Assembly (NCBI RefSeq): GCF_036669915.1
Contig: NC_089316.1
Location: 16,327,547-16,391,546 of the forward strand
From: Pocillopora verrucosa
Taxonomy: Eukaryota; Cnidaria; Anthozoa; Scleractinia; Pocilloporidae
Direction of reading: 5' to 3'
Length of the DNA: 64,000 nt
This document shows positions 24,166-35,345 of the stretch, in pieces. A model generated the notes under the pieces. The model saw only the letters and a program-made list of their open reading frames with translations. It was not told the origin of the DNA and searched no databases. Made by a program: the position numbers and the translations under genes. Position 1 is the stretch's first letter; every line of letters begins with the position of its first letter.

Positions 24166-25530
24166 CCTGTATTTATAAGCCATAGTTAGTGGCTATACGA
24201 AAGCCAATGACCATAAAGGCTTGGCCGGACCTACGAATAGGAAAAGGTGAAGTTGCGGAAAATTTGAAAATTTTTTGGGGCAAGGTGGGAGAATTCATTT
24301 GGGGACCACGGTTTTGGTTTTCTTTTTTCGTCACGCAGCAAGTTACAAAACGTAAATATAATTCTTCTTGGTGCCTTTCCGGATACCACCGATGCCTTTT
24401 CCGATGCCTCCATTGTTTATTACAGCAGTAAAAGATATATGTGCCATCAACACTTTTGAAAAATTGCTTAACATTTTATTTAGCGAAGTATACTGTTGAT
24501 ATTTCGGCTTTACAACACTATTGATTTCCGCAACTATAACTGATATGTCTCTATATGAAGTACTAAATTTGTTTCCCTGCTGGCCACTCGTATTTCGGTC
24601 TTTTCTTCATTCCCCACTCATCGCCCGTGATGTAGTAACTCCCGGCATTGCCAAACCTCAAGAACATACAGATAGGGAAATGATACCTTAAAACTAACCC
24701 TGAATATCACATCGCAAACGGAAGTTATTAAAGGATATCCTAATGACAGCTAAGCTTTCAGGTTAGAAGATTTAAAAGCGCAAGCGAATGGCAGGAGTCG
24801 CTCAAGCCTACCAACACCTTTTAACGATCGACTACCTTTTGCTTTCCGGCCAAACTGGTGTGTCGCCATGCGCATTGTAGAGTTATTCATTGGTCAAATG
24901 ATTCCGTTATTAGCTCAAATTCAACTGTCCTTCATTCAATGATCAAGATAGTAGATTTACCATACAACACTCGCGATAACATCGGCAGAAATATTGGACA
25001 AGATGGCGGCCGTGCTTGCGCATTTCGTCCATAATGGCGTCCAAATAATATAAGAAATTGTATGGAAATTTGTAAAATTTCTAAAATGTAACAATCAGGA
25101 GCTCATGGTCCCGTCTGCTCTCGATCGAGACACATTCAGTACTGATTCTGCTATTCATCAAACCTCACAAGGACTCGATAAATAAAAACCACTTACTTCC
25201 CGAACCAGTTCTTCTGTCATTGATTATTGACCTAGGTCGCCATACAATTCTTAAAAATCCGTCGTTCTCCATCCCAAACACTCGCCTATTACAGGAAAGT
25301 GCATCAACAAAGTCAACTGCTCTCGATCGAATTGACTGCTACAGAGTTCGAAGCGTCCAAATATCCTGTAAAATTGCCATTTCCTCCCATCTAAAAAGTT
25401 CCCAACGCGCCAGAATATCCCTTATTTTCCATGTTGAGTAAGTGACGAGACGCCATGTTGAAAACTATGACTGAAATAGTTACACACGAGCAACGCTGAT
25501 CTTCAAATCGTCGGCCATATTTGTTTTATG

Positions 25531-25536
25531 AATAAA

Positions 25537-25581
<45 letters not shown>

Positions 25582-25767
25582 TATAGCAGGTAATTTAGTG
25601 TTAACAACTGGGTTGAAAACGTAAATTAGCCACCGTAAAGGGTAAAAAAGCTGACGTTTCGAACGTTAGCCCTTCGTCAGGGCTAACGCTCGAAACGTCA
25701 GCTTTTTTACCCTTTACGGTGGCTAATTTACGTTTTCAACCCAGTTGTTAACACTAAATTACCTGCT
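25531..25767. mobile_element. palindromic hammerhead-like element, family P2 copy 2, with 14-bp target duplication
   Basis: Two arms of about 70 bp (gaaaacgtaaattagccacc inward to gctgacgtttcgaacg, and the exact inverse) meet near 25678. The entire 237-bp unit is flanked by an identical 14-bp direct repeat atatttgttttatg at 25517-25530 and 25768-25781. Minus-strand centre: CTGACGA, stem-loop block, GAAACGTC. The left half also resembles 9493-9714 outside the palindrome (aactgtggtgct, cgtcggtgggaga). Confidence 0.78.
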
Positions 25768-26652
25768 ATATTTGTTTTATGTTCTTGCAGGGAAATAAAT
25801 TAGTTCTCGGTCCTTTTCGGAATAAAAATATGCCAGGCATTGAATGCAAATTCAGTAGTCTTAGCGCGAAAATTAAATTAAAGCAAATCAAAATTCTGAC
25901 ATCATGTCATCGCTCTGCCTCGAAAAATCCCAAAGGTTTACTTGCAGGTCATCTTTTCTTTTTCTTTTCATCAAATAGAAGATCTGTGGTGCTCAAAGTG
26001 TATAAGTCATGGTACGAAACACTCTTCTTTGCAGATCGAGCCGTGATCGCTGCCATATTGAATTCTCTTGATATTCTATTGTTCCGGAGTGTAATACGAT
26101 ATACCGCTGATAATTGTTAGCGGGCTCGAAATGTCCTTGATTTCTGGCGATGGTTAATTTCATCTTACTCAGGAAAGTAGCTTTATATAATAGTAACGCT
26201 GTGTAACGCAACAAGCCTTTTCTCGGCCATAATCGGTCTCAAACACCCGCACTTAAAATGCGAGAATCACATGTACCGTTGGAGAGCGTTTGAGAGCGTT
26301 TGGTCAGAGCTGTTAAAGAAGGATCAAAACAGCCATCCAAATCTTTGAAAGGCTCCAAACTACGACGTACATCAAATTTGACCTTCTTGAAATCCGGTCT
26401 CAAATTACATACAAAAAAACAGTGATCGCGTTTGTCCTTGAGAACCATAGAATACGCAACAAATACGAACAAAAAATACTTTTACACATTTAGAATAAAT
26501 CAAATTACATTCGTCTATGGTGAAAGGAAAAAGGAACGGCCTAACTTTAACGGAATGTTCAGTCAAAATCTGCCGAATTCTGCTGCTTTCACCGCCATAT
26601 TGAAAACGAAGCTACCACAATGAAACGCAATCGGAGTGCGCACACCGCCTGG

Positions 26653-27731
26653 TCAAGATCTCTCTCTGTTGACAGTCAGGCGTTGTTTTTAAGCCCTTCC
26701 CCCGTCTACCGACTTTCACGCTACTCCCAAGAACGCTTGACCGAAAGTTAGATAAGAAACTGTCTATTCTTGATTCCGGTGTAGTTTTCGGAGATTTTTA
26801 TTGATAGTCAAAGCAAACGACTGTAATTTTATTCTTTCACTAGAGAAATGGAAAGATAACCTTTTTTTTTGGCATTCACACAAACCTTTCTTCTGCACAG
26901 AGACATTGTAGACACGGCCAATGGACGACAAAATCGCCATTATTTTCCAATTCTTTGCATTTTCACACAAGCATTAGTCGATCTAACAAATAATTCCCAG
27001 GTTTTCTCCTTGACATTGAGCAGGATATTTCATCTGCTCGCGAAAAAGTGGTTAAAAAAAAGTCACGTCTACGAGTTTACAGACACCAAACAGACAACCG
27101 GCTGCGAGTCGTTCGCACGTCTAAGTGAAAATCCGTGACGTCATTTGTTTGCAGCGCTGAGGTTCGAAACAATTCCTGTGGCTATTATCTTTCTAACTCG
27201 AGCACTTTGTTTACTGAAAATACTGTGAATACGGATTTGTCGTCATCTCCCGCTAGTGACAACGAAAATGCTTGCAGATATTTTAGCACTTCTGCTTTTG
27301 CACACCATGCTTAACCGTTGGTGCGGTTCCCCTGTTAAAGCTATCGAGAAACAGAGAATCAGCAAACGTCAAGGTCCTTTATTTTGTCGGAAGTGATCAA
27401 AAGTGTGGGACTAAATTTTCTACCTGCTGTGCTTTCTGGAGACAAAAAAAAGAAAAAACAATTCTTCCTCGTTAGTCGTCAGGTACTTTCTTTTAAAAAA
27501 AGATCACCTTAGATTAAGAACTGATTCAGTTCTCCAGTGTGTGTTCTTGAGATTTTCGACTTGTTGCCTGTTGTTGTGAATCCCCTGGAATATACATGGA
27601 ACTCAGTGGGGTGATACAATTTTATCACTTTCCGAATCGTGTCTCTTGTCAAATCCCGTCGTAAAAACGACTAAAACGTCTCCTTCTAAGCGAGTGATTC
27701 TTCAGATGCATTCCATCTGCTTTTCCTTTAA
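26653..27731. other. no gene seen between TE-X copy 1 and the TTAA element
   Basis: About 1.1 kb without a recognisable exon or matched repeat. The frame at 26869-27138 shows no motif and I treat it as chance. Confidence 0.4.
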
Positions 27732-29315
27732 AGGGTGACTGACGCCAAATTTTTCTCCTTTTTTTTTTGTCCCAATGCATTCCTCTTAGGTTAAAGAATC
27801 CAAAATGAGCAAATTAACGATATATTGTGCAGAATTAAGTTTTCTACAAATTTTTTTTGACGCCTAATCAACGGCCATTATGAAAAAGGTTTCATTCAGG
27901 TCACGTGATGTGATACGTCACACGTGTGTAAGGCGGTAAAAAGTGTCATGTCAAGATCTGGGAGTAACAAATTCGTCCCGGATGTTCAGCTGCTGCCGAA
28001 ATTTACGAGTGGAATAAAAGTAAGATTTGATTCTGATATAGGTCACCATTTAGAGACTACGAAATACGAAGTGAGGCATAAAATAACGAAGGCTGAATAA
28101 TCGAAACGCGACGGATCGCATGTCTGTATTCAGAGACACATCTAATTTGCACGCCTTTCCAAACAGCTGTAAAAATATATATGTTCCCATAATTTTTCCT
28201 CTTAATTATTATCGAGTTCTATATTTAAAGAAATGTTTTTTAATTCTAAGCCGAAAAGTATTTGTCTTTAGATTTTATCTGGTGTGTATCACTGTGACCT
28301 CAGGCCCATCGGTTCAGGAGTGAGCGTGACTAAACGCAAAGTATTGTCACGTATTATGGGAGGTTGTCATCTGGTTTCGAAAGTCTTCTTCCACGGTCCG
28401 GAAATGGGCAAGATTTATCCTTTTTTAAAATTTTTTAATGAGACTAGTGAGCAACACAAAAGATGACTTCCTACTGTTGTAACTTTTTGTTTATTTCTTT
28501 CGATGCGTTTCGTCTCTAACTGAGAGTTTTTCAGGAATGATTACAACTAACATTGAGCAGCATATATAGCACATTCGTGTGCCTAAGTTTAATTAACTTC
28601 TAATGGAAGTGTATAATAACAGAACCATGCTGTAAACGGATGTAACAAGAATCGCCTTGTTATGAGCGCCATATTCAAGCGTAATGTTTCTCATTTGCGA
28701 CCGGAAACATGATGAAATCAATCCTGTCCGAAAGGTTACTCGTTTCAAAAATGTACCAATGTCAGCGCACGTTTATCGGCATCCAAGAGTCTGCACATTA
28801 GGTTTTCTTTACTTGATCGCTCCTACGTTTAATAAGCGACTGATTCTCAAATAATTTACTTATAATCGTAAATGCACTCACCATTCTTGCTTTCTTGATT
28901 GAGGCGGCCGCGGCGCACGGGCCATGGATCCTCCTCTAACTCTTGCGCTCTATTTTAGGTTACGTTCGTCTTGGCGGTCCAAATTGCCAGGGCCTGATTT
29001 TACCAACAGATTTTTAAACTTTTCCATTCTGTTCGCCTTCCATCGAAGCCTCAAAATCCGAATAATCAGACCCCGAAATAGAATTGCTTCCGCCTTAATT
29101 ACTTTGCTTAATGTACACACGTGTGACGTGTCAAGTCACATGATCAAAATCGAAGCATTTATGGCGGATGACTCACGAAGCTGCATCTTGGACAGTTTTC
29201 CCGGCGAAAAAAGGCACAAAGAGGCATTCGAAGCACCTTGTATCTGTTTCAATGTGTTAGCCGAGGCATTTAGACGGTATTCCGAAAAAGTGACCTGTTA
29301 GCCGTCAGTTACCCT
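27732..29315. mobile_element. 1.58 kb TTAA-flanked inverted-repeat element
   Basis: Both ends are bordered by TTAA (27728-27731 and 29316-29319). The inner termini are inverted copies, agggtgactgacgcc at the left and (inverted) agggtaactgacggc at the right. TTAA target choice is the rule for piggyBac-type elements and their MITEs, so a non-autonomous piggyBac-like element is the best guess. The 125-residue frame at 28924-29301 has no known motif. A degenerate hammerhead-like block lies inside at about 28466-28560. Confidence 0.65.
28466..28560 (-). repeat. degenerate hammerhead-like block
   Basis: Minus strand: TTC, CTGAAAA (invariant G8 lost), a CTCT/AGAG stem, GAAACGCATC, GAA, followed by AGAAATAAACAAAAAG. 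The arrangement parallels the block at 24060-24165 and suggests another fragment of a retroelement terminus; the G8 change should abolish cleavage. Confidence 0.35.
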
Positions 29316-29667
29316 TTAAGGATATGAGGTCAGTAAAAATTTAAAGAGATGAAGTTAAAGCCGCTGAAAATTTTCTGTTCACTCCGGCAGTCGCCAAAAG
29401 CGGCGTCGTGTTTTGAAATTGCACCAGAAGTCAGAGACGTAATCTCATGCCGACACTCGGGATAATTTAGAAATTTCACGTGAATATAGCATATGCACAA
29501 GTAAACCCGCTCTGTAGCGGTCAGTCTTCAATAGCAGTCCTAAAAGTCCGCGAAAATTGACACTTCCACAAAGTGGTATGGCTTTTTCAGTATTCAGTAT
29601 TTTCTCTTATTTTCGCTTTAGCATACGGGAGATCTTGACTGAGTCACGAAGATGAGCAATCAATCAC

Positions 29668-29785
29668 GCCTATTAATTTGTTTAATTTATTTAATTCATT
29701 TTGAACTGATCTTTGATCCTTGATCCTTGATACGGTGATCCAGTGATCCTTGATCCTATTTTTCCAGGAAACCGACTTCAGTAGC
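29668..29785 (-). repeat. right arm of the GGATCAA-rich inverted repeat
   Basis: Inverse of the arm at 22303-22410, sharing gcaatcaatcacgcctatta, atttatttaattcattttga and runs of tgatccttgatcc, then ccaggaaacc. The two arms are about 7.3 kb apart and enclose TE-X copy 1 and the TTAA element. Confidence 0.55.
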
Positions 29786-30173
29786 TCTCCATTGACGTTC
29801 TGACGCGGTTTTCAGACCGCTCGAAGAACTATCGATGATTTGTGTGTTTTACTCAGAGGATGTATGGGGAACAGAATATGCAAAATTTTCATAAAACGCC
29901 ATATATCATTATGCATAGAGCCAGTTGTTTGATAAAAATTATTTTTACGTTAAAACAGTATTTGACCCTGGGAATTAATAATTTTATGTGGTCTCTCATC
30001 AACCGGGATCTGTAACGATAATTTATTTACGCTAAAAGTTAACTCTAAAGCTGAGTTCAAGGAGCACGGAGGTGAAACATGGGCGCCGAAGTGAAATACA
30101 TTTAATTGCTTTATTTTGAACTGAACACAATGTCCAGCAGTTTCTTGTGAATCACATTGTGATAAAACTTATG

Positions 30174-30620
30174 TCAACTTGTAACAGAGCCATCTGCGAC
30201 AAACTTGTCATAATCCTCTTGAATGTTTTCAAGGCTTTGTTTTTCTGCATGCCCAAGTTTATGGCAAGAGACGTGCATTACTTCATAATTTATCTTGCAC
30301 CAAGGACATGGATACTTGCCTACAAGTACAATTCTCAGTTGTTCTCCACACTGAGGTTGTTGCACCAGTGGTGGTTGTAAGTTCTGCTTGTACTCATGGT
30401 ACATTTACCTTTGAGAGGGCAAATGTCAAGGTCATCTTTGCGAACTTTGACACCAAAGGCTGTGAAAGTGATCTCCATCTTATCAGCTCAAAGAAAATTG
30501 TTCTCATACTTATCTTTTGCCTTCTTCAATCGCTCTCCACAAATTCCGCAAGTTTTTTCCAATATTTGTTGATGTTCAGAGAGACTAAAGTTAGACATCT
30601 GAATGTATTAATCGAACCGA
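30174..30620 (-). pseudogene. fragment of a zinc-finger protein ORF, broken
   Basis: Minus-strand translation in shifting frames gives MSNFSLSEHQQILEK, then CGICGERLKKAKDKY, a stop, FGVKVRKDDLDI and, after a frame change, GKYPCPWCKINYEVMHVSCH and KQSLENIQEDYDKFVADGS. The CxxC / FG-DV-D-DI spacing recalls the N-terminal zinc region of RAG1-like proteins, which has many relatives in cnidarian genomes, but the similarity is by eye only. At least one internal stop and two frame changes are present, and the usual HP-x-x-x-C-x-x-C end is lost. I take it as a decayed gene or transposon-derived fragment. Confidence 0.4.
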
Positions 30621-31084
30621 GTTCTAAACTAAACTTGGATTAAGCAACACAGTACTAAATTGACACAAGATATGTTCTAAAGTTCCTTTCTCCGACCTTT
30701 TATTGCTTCAGAAGGGTAAACCCTTTGAGTTTGTAGCTTGTTTCAGGAAGGGGTGTCTATTTAATTAATCTCTCTCGATCGGTTCTTCAGAGGCGCGAGA
30801 ATATTTGCATTCTTGTGTTAGTGCGTGTAGTTCGTTCCATTTGAAGGGGGAGGGAATATTCGCATTAACCATGTTAATCATGGCCAAGAACAACGATTTA
30901 ACTACCAGATCAAAACACAACTAGTAAAATATAATTGGAAGGTTTATCATCCCTGATCGTGACTGAAATGTTTCCTGAAAATAGGAAGACCTCAGAAAGG
31001 CAATAAGTCATCTTGCGTCCAAACAAGATGCCATTAAGCCGTCGCATTGTTGACTATCTCACACGTGCAATTTTTCCTAATTAA

Positions 31085-34000
31085 CCAGGGAAGCAAAACA
31101 CAATTCATTTTCAATATGGCGGTGAAAGCAGCAGAAATTGGCAGATTTTGACTGAACATTAAGTAAATGTAAGGCCGTTCCTTTTTCTTTTCACCATAGG
31201 CAAATATAATCTGATTTATTCTGAATGTTTAAAAGTATTTTTTTTTTGTACGTATTTGTCGCACATTCTGTGGTTCCCAAGGACAAACGCAATCACTGTT
31301 TTTCAATAAGTAATTTGAGACCGGCTTTCGAGAAGGTCAAAATTTGATGTACGTCGTAGTTTGGAGCCTTTCTGAGATTTGGATGGCCGCTTTGATCATT
31401 CTTCAACAGCTCTGACCAAACGTGCTCAAACGCTCTCCAACGGTTCATGCGTTTCTCGCACTTTAAACGATAGTGCTTGAGACCGATGAGGGCCAAGAAG
31501 AGGCCTACTGATGCGTTACACAGCGTTGTTATCGTATACTCAATTGTGTTGTAAATCTACTTTCATAAGAAAAAGGAAATTTACGAATGGCGAGTGTTGC
31601 ATGGTAAATCTACTATCTTGATCATTGAATGACAGGACAGATGAATTAGAGCAACGAAAGGTGTCACTTAACCAATAAATAACAGTCTACAATGCACACG
31701 GCGACACACTGGATAACCGGAGATTAGAAGGTAGTCGATGGTTAAAGGCCCATTTCCAACCTTGATGCAACGCGCGCCGCGACCCAATTTCCTGTAACAC
31801 GAAATTCCCAGATCACTGAAAACCTTCTAAAATCGCCTCAAAAGCCATCCTGGACATATAGTCAACGGTTTTACGGTAAATAAATTCGCCGTTCGTCATT
31901 TTACAGCTTCCTTACAGTATTTTGAATTTTGTTCGGAAGAATCCGCAGAAAATTTTTTTCAAGTGTCACGCTTGGATCTCGTCGTACTCTGTGAACAGAG
32001 TCGCCGAAAAGGACAACGTTCAAATTTTTTCACTTTCTAGAAGTGCTTGAGGATTCTAAATGAAGATAAAATATTTCCAATAGAAATTGGTATTTTTCAA
32101 AGAGGAATATGGAAAAATATCAGACTGCCGGACGTTTAGTTATTCAAAGACCGTGTCCGGTAGTGTCCGGTGAAAATTTTCTTAGTGTCACGCTTGGATC
32201 TCTTCGCACTGTATGTACAAGGTCAGCGAAACGGACAACGTTGGGATTTTTTCACTTTCTAGAAGCGCTTGAGGATTGTAAATGAAGGTAGAATATTTTC
32301 CTACGAAAAATTGGTAAATTTCAGAGAAATATGGAGTTATTTGTGGACCGTGTCCAACCGTGTCATCATATTGACAAGTTTCTAAGTGTCAAGCGTTTGG
32401 ATGGCTTTGTACTCTTTATACAGGGTTAGCGAAAAACATCAAGTTCGAAATTTTAGGCTGCCTGGAAGCGCTTGAGGATTGTAAATATGGATAGAACATT
32501 TTCGTATAAATATTTTTTGGATTTCGAGGAGAAATATGAAAAAATATTGGACTGCCGGACGTTTAATTACTTTAAGTTTAGTCACTTCATTACAGGAACG
32601 TCAGCGACACTGACAGTTTGTGTTACCATTCTTATTTGCTGCTTTGCTTGGACAACAACCTCGACCACTCTTTCGAGCGCAAGCTCCTCTCCACGGGCAG
32701 GAAATTTTAACTGACCCTTGGTCCTATTTAACAAGGATGGCAAACTTCAATTTAAAAAAATTGATGAATGTATGAAAACGTGGTGGATCAACATTTTCAC
32801 CTTCTTCGAAATGCTCGCAAGGATTTTTGTGTTCCTCTTTAGCAACAACCGATCCATAAGCATTTACTGCCTCAGAATCTACGAAATCAATCGATTCATC
32901 TGATTCCATGCCCGATTAAAACGTATAGAACTGTTTTGAACAGAATTATTTTGACAAACTCTTCAAATTCATCAGAGAAAACGCAGAAAGTACTTTGAGC
33001 AACGTGACAAGGTAAAAATAACCGACCAATCAGAGGCGCTATTCAAACAAAAGCGGCGATTCAAAACAAAAACAAACGACCGCATTGCATCAAGGTTGGT
33101 AGGCTTGTGCGACTCCGGCCATTCGCTTGCGCTTTTAAATCTTCTGACCTGAAAGCTTAGCTGTTATTACGATATCTTTTAATGACTTTTGTTTACGATG
33201 TGATAGTAAGGTTTTTCAGTTGTCATTTCTCCATCTGTATGTTCTTGGTCTTCTTGAGGATTGGCAAAGCCAGATTAGATTATGTTACCAGAGGTAATAT
33301 TTTCATTTGTGCGCGCTATTTTTTTCGTTTTCAGGTATACTGTCTCTCCCGCATAAAATAACTCCAGAGATACGTTTCTCAAAATCTTATTCTCGGTATT
33401 CTTTATTCTTTAAGCATATTTGAAACTCTGTACGTTTTTATTAAACGTTGAGCGTGACGAATTTGGTCTTAGGAGGCGTATGCCTTCTCCTTTCAGGAAT
33501 CCCGTATTTGCGCCTTTAACTGTATGACGTGAAAAGCAGATCGTGAAAAGTAGATCGCAACGCCTTATATTCTTTTTCGTTTGTTTATTGTTCTCGTGCA
33601 AGAGTGCTAATTGTAGTAAAATTTTGCGTGCGCTTTCTTTGTGTCATTGTGTAATGTTGAGTAACGTATCATGTATTTAACCGTATTGTTCATCGTAGTT
33701 TGGTGCAGTTTTGCAGTGTAGTTTCGTCGAGTGTAGTTTCGTATATTTGTTCTTTTCGCTTCGTGCAGTTTGTTCGCCACTAGGCAGTATCTATAACATC
33801 GCAACAAATGTAAGTTTTGTATCATGTAGTTTTCTTCGTTGTTTTCGTTGTAGCTTTCCTTGTGTATTTAGTCTAGTTTATATTGTAATAGTTTTCGTTC
33901 GCTGTTTTATTTGCAGTTTTAACCGTACCGTGTCGTTTCGTTCCGCGTTAAAAATTGCGCTAGAATTAATTAGTATTAGTCGCCAGTGGCAGTTACATAG

Positions 34001-34334
34001 TTCGTGTATTAAGGGGGCCGCTATCTCTTTGTAATATAATGCGTTTGCATGTCTAGGGTCGATTTTCCATTAAATAACTCGCGAATTTGATATTGTTCAC
34101 ACAGCCATCAGCTGTGAGCGTAACTGATAACGAATTTGTCACGGAGGAATAACGCTTTTTAACTTTCGAAGGAACGGCAAATGACAGTAAATCCCCATTA
34201 CATTCCACGTTTATTCACGCTATCTCGCTGCCACAAGAGACGTTCACTCGACCGCGACAGCGACAGGATGCAAATGACTCACTTTTCGTTTTACGACCAT
34301 GATGCAACACAATCAGAGCGCGCACACTGCCTGG
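31085..34334 (+). mobile_element. TE-X copy 2, interrupted by a 1.34 kb element
   Basis: Shares with copies 1 and 3 the block caatatggcggtgaaagcag near its left end and, near its right end, cgtttattcacgctatctcg and gatgcaacacaatcagagcg, closing with cgcgcacactgcctgg. The left terminus is degenerate (only ccaggg remains recognisable). The right terminus coincides with the left boundary of segmental-duplication copy A. A 1344-bp insertion (31756-33099) splits it. No transposase is visible. Confidence 0.68.
31756..33099. mobile_element. nested 1.34 kb inverted-repeat element with internal 0.2 kb tandem repeats
   Basis: Ends ccaaccttgatgcaa (31756-31770) and its exact inverse ttgcatcaaggttgg (33085-33099). 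Inside, three imperfect copies of a roughly 200-220 bp unit start near 31962, 32184 and 32385 (each begins agtgtca.gc.ttggat and includes gcgcttgaggatt.taaat). Flanking TE-X sequence is continuous in copy 3 (near 56020-56030). Short frames at 32472-32714 and 32718-32903 have no motif. Confidence 0.7.
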
Positions 34335-35345
34335 GTTGGACTGTAAAAGAGTTGCCTTGTTTCTTTTGTATAACATGATTGATAGGTGGGCGTTTAACAA
34401 ATATTTGTTTCTTCATGAATATTTCCTACTCTTAATTACACACTGAGAAATGTCACGATCCATGTCAAGAGCAATTAAATTCTCTTCGCTGTTCTTATTT
34501 GAAAGCTCCTTCACCAAGGTAACATTAAATGCACGTAAACCGCTTTATATGGGGTACACTAGCCTTATTCAGTGGATTGGTATAATTATAATATAAAACG
34601 CCTGGATATTATGTAACATTTTTGTTCGAGTCTCGTAAGGGCGACGAGAATGCGAGCAATGAGGAAAATTCCTATTTCATCACGTATACATGCAGCATTT
34701 GTGTGACGTGCGAGAAACCATTTGAGAAAAACATCACTTCTCATGCCCTTTTCGGAAGTGATCGTTGTCCTGTTGCCTGAACACTTCGAAAAGTTTTGCG
34801 GATACTGGCATAAACAAAAGTTGGAAGGGGCTTTGTATTCCCCCAACTGAGGTAACCACATATGAGTTTCAACATTTTCAGCTGTCAGGAAGTGCAAATG
34901 ACCTCTGGAAGAAAGGTAGCGGCAATGCCTATTTAGTCGGGTAGACTTTACCCCGTGGGAAAGCCGCAAATGAAAGCGTTGCGTGGGAAAGCAGCAAATG
35001 AAGCGTTGCGATAATTCAAGGTAGCAAAAATTTTACTTTCTATGGGGCAACTTTTTAGTTCATATTAATTTTGGGAAGTACACGTTGTTTTCGACATGTA
35101 ATCAATACAATGACGGGTTCAGTGATATCAGAGCATGACTCTAAATTAGAGTCATCGAAACTTGATTTCAATTTCATTTTGTATCTTTTTTTGTTTCTAT
35201 TCCACTTTTTGATTTGTAACCAAGCAATTGTCTTCCAGTTCATTTGCATGGAATGCTCAAACACGTGTCTATGCTCTCTTTAGATTTGCATGACATCCTC
35301 CGCTGAAAGACGGCTTTTACTGATTTTGAGGAGGCTAAGTTCAAA

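Larger units (their letters stand above)
22977..24647. mobile_element. nested 1.67 kb element with long inverted ends and TTGCC target duplication
   Basis: The host TE-X sequence is interrupted between tttgcc and attgccaaacctc. A 5-bp ttgcc flanks the insert at 22972-22976 and 24648-24652. Uninterrupted versions (inverted) are seen near 33251-33270 and 56173-56193. The ends tggcgcgggagtt and aactcccggca are imperfectly inverted, and homologous blocks (gaccgaaatacgagtgg, acatatcagttgtagttgc, gtgttgtaaagccgaaat, gaggcatcgg repeats, caccaagaagaatta) run inverted over about 250 bp at each side. A TA tract (23639-23672) and a C-run near 23946 lie inside. No protein recognised. Confidence 0.75.
22416..26652 (-). 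mobile_element. TE-X copy 1, terminal-inverted-repeat DNA element with nested insertions
   Basis: Left end ctggcggtgtgcgcactc is matched inverted at the right end by gagtgcgcacaccgcctgg, and the homology continues inward past gattg and gttgcat to about 30 bp. Subterminal blocks, for example gaataaacgtggaatttaat near the left end and caatatggcggtgaaagcag (inverted) near the right, recur in copies at 31085-34334 and 55357-57503. No transposase frame is visible; the short open frames shared by copies lack known motifs. Copy 1 is enlarged by a 1671-bp element (22977-24647) and by family P2 copy 2 (25531-25767). Superfamily unassigned. Confidence 0.75.

Noticed and set aside
26239-26472. Open frame shared by all three TE-X copies (26239-26472, 31293-31496 region, 55435-55740)
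   Set aside because: Shared because the repeat is shared; stops and frame changes differ between copies, start context is poor, and no domain is seen.
34586-34969. 127-codon minus-strand frame in the part of copy A that B lacks
   Set aside because: No recognisable domain, and the surrounding sequence is absent from copy B; not enough to call a gene.
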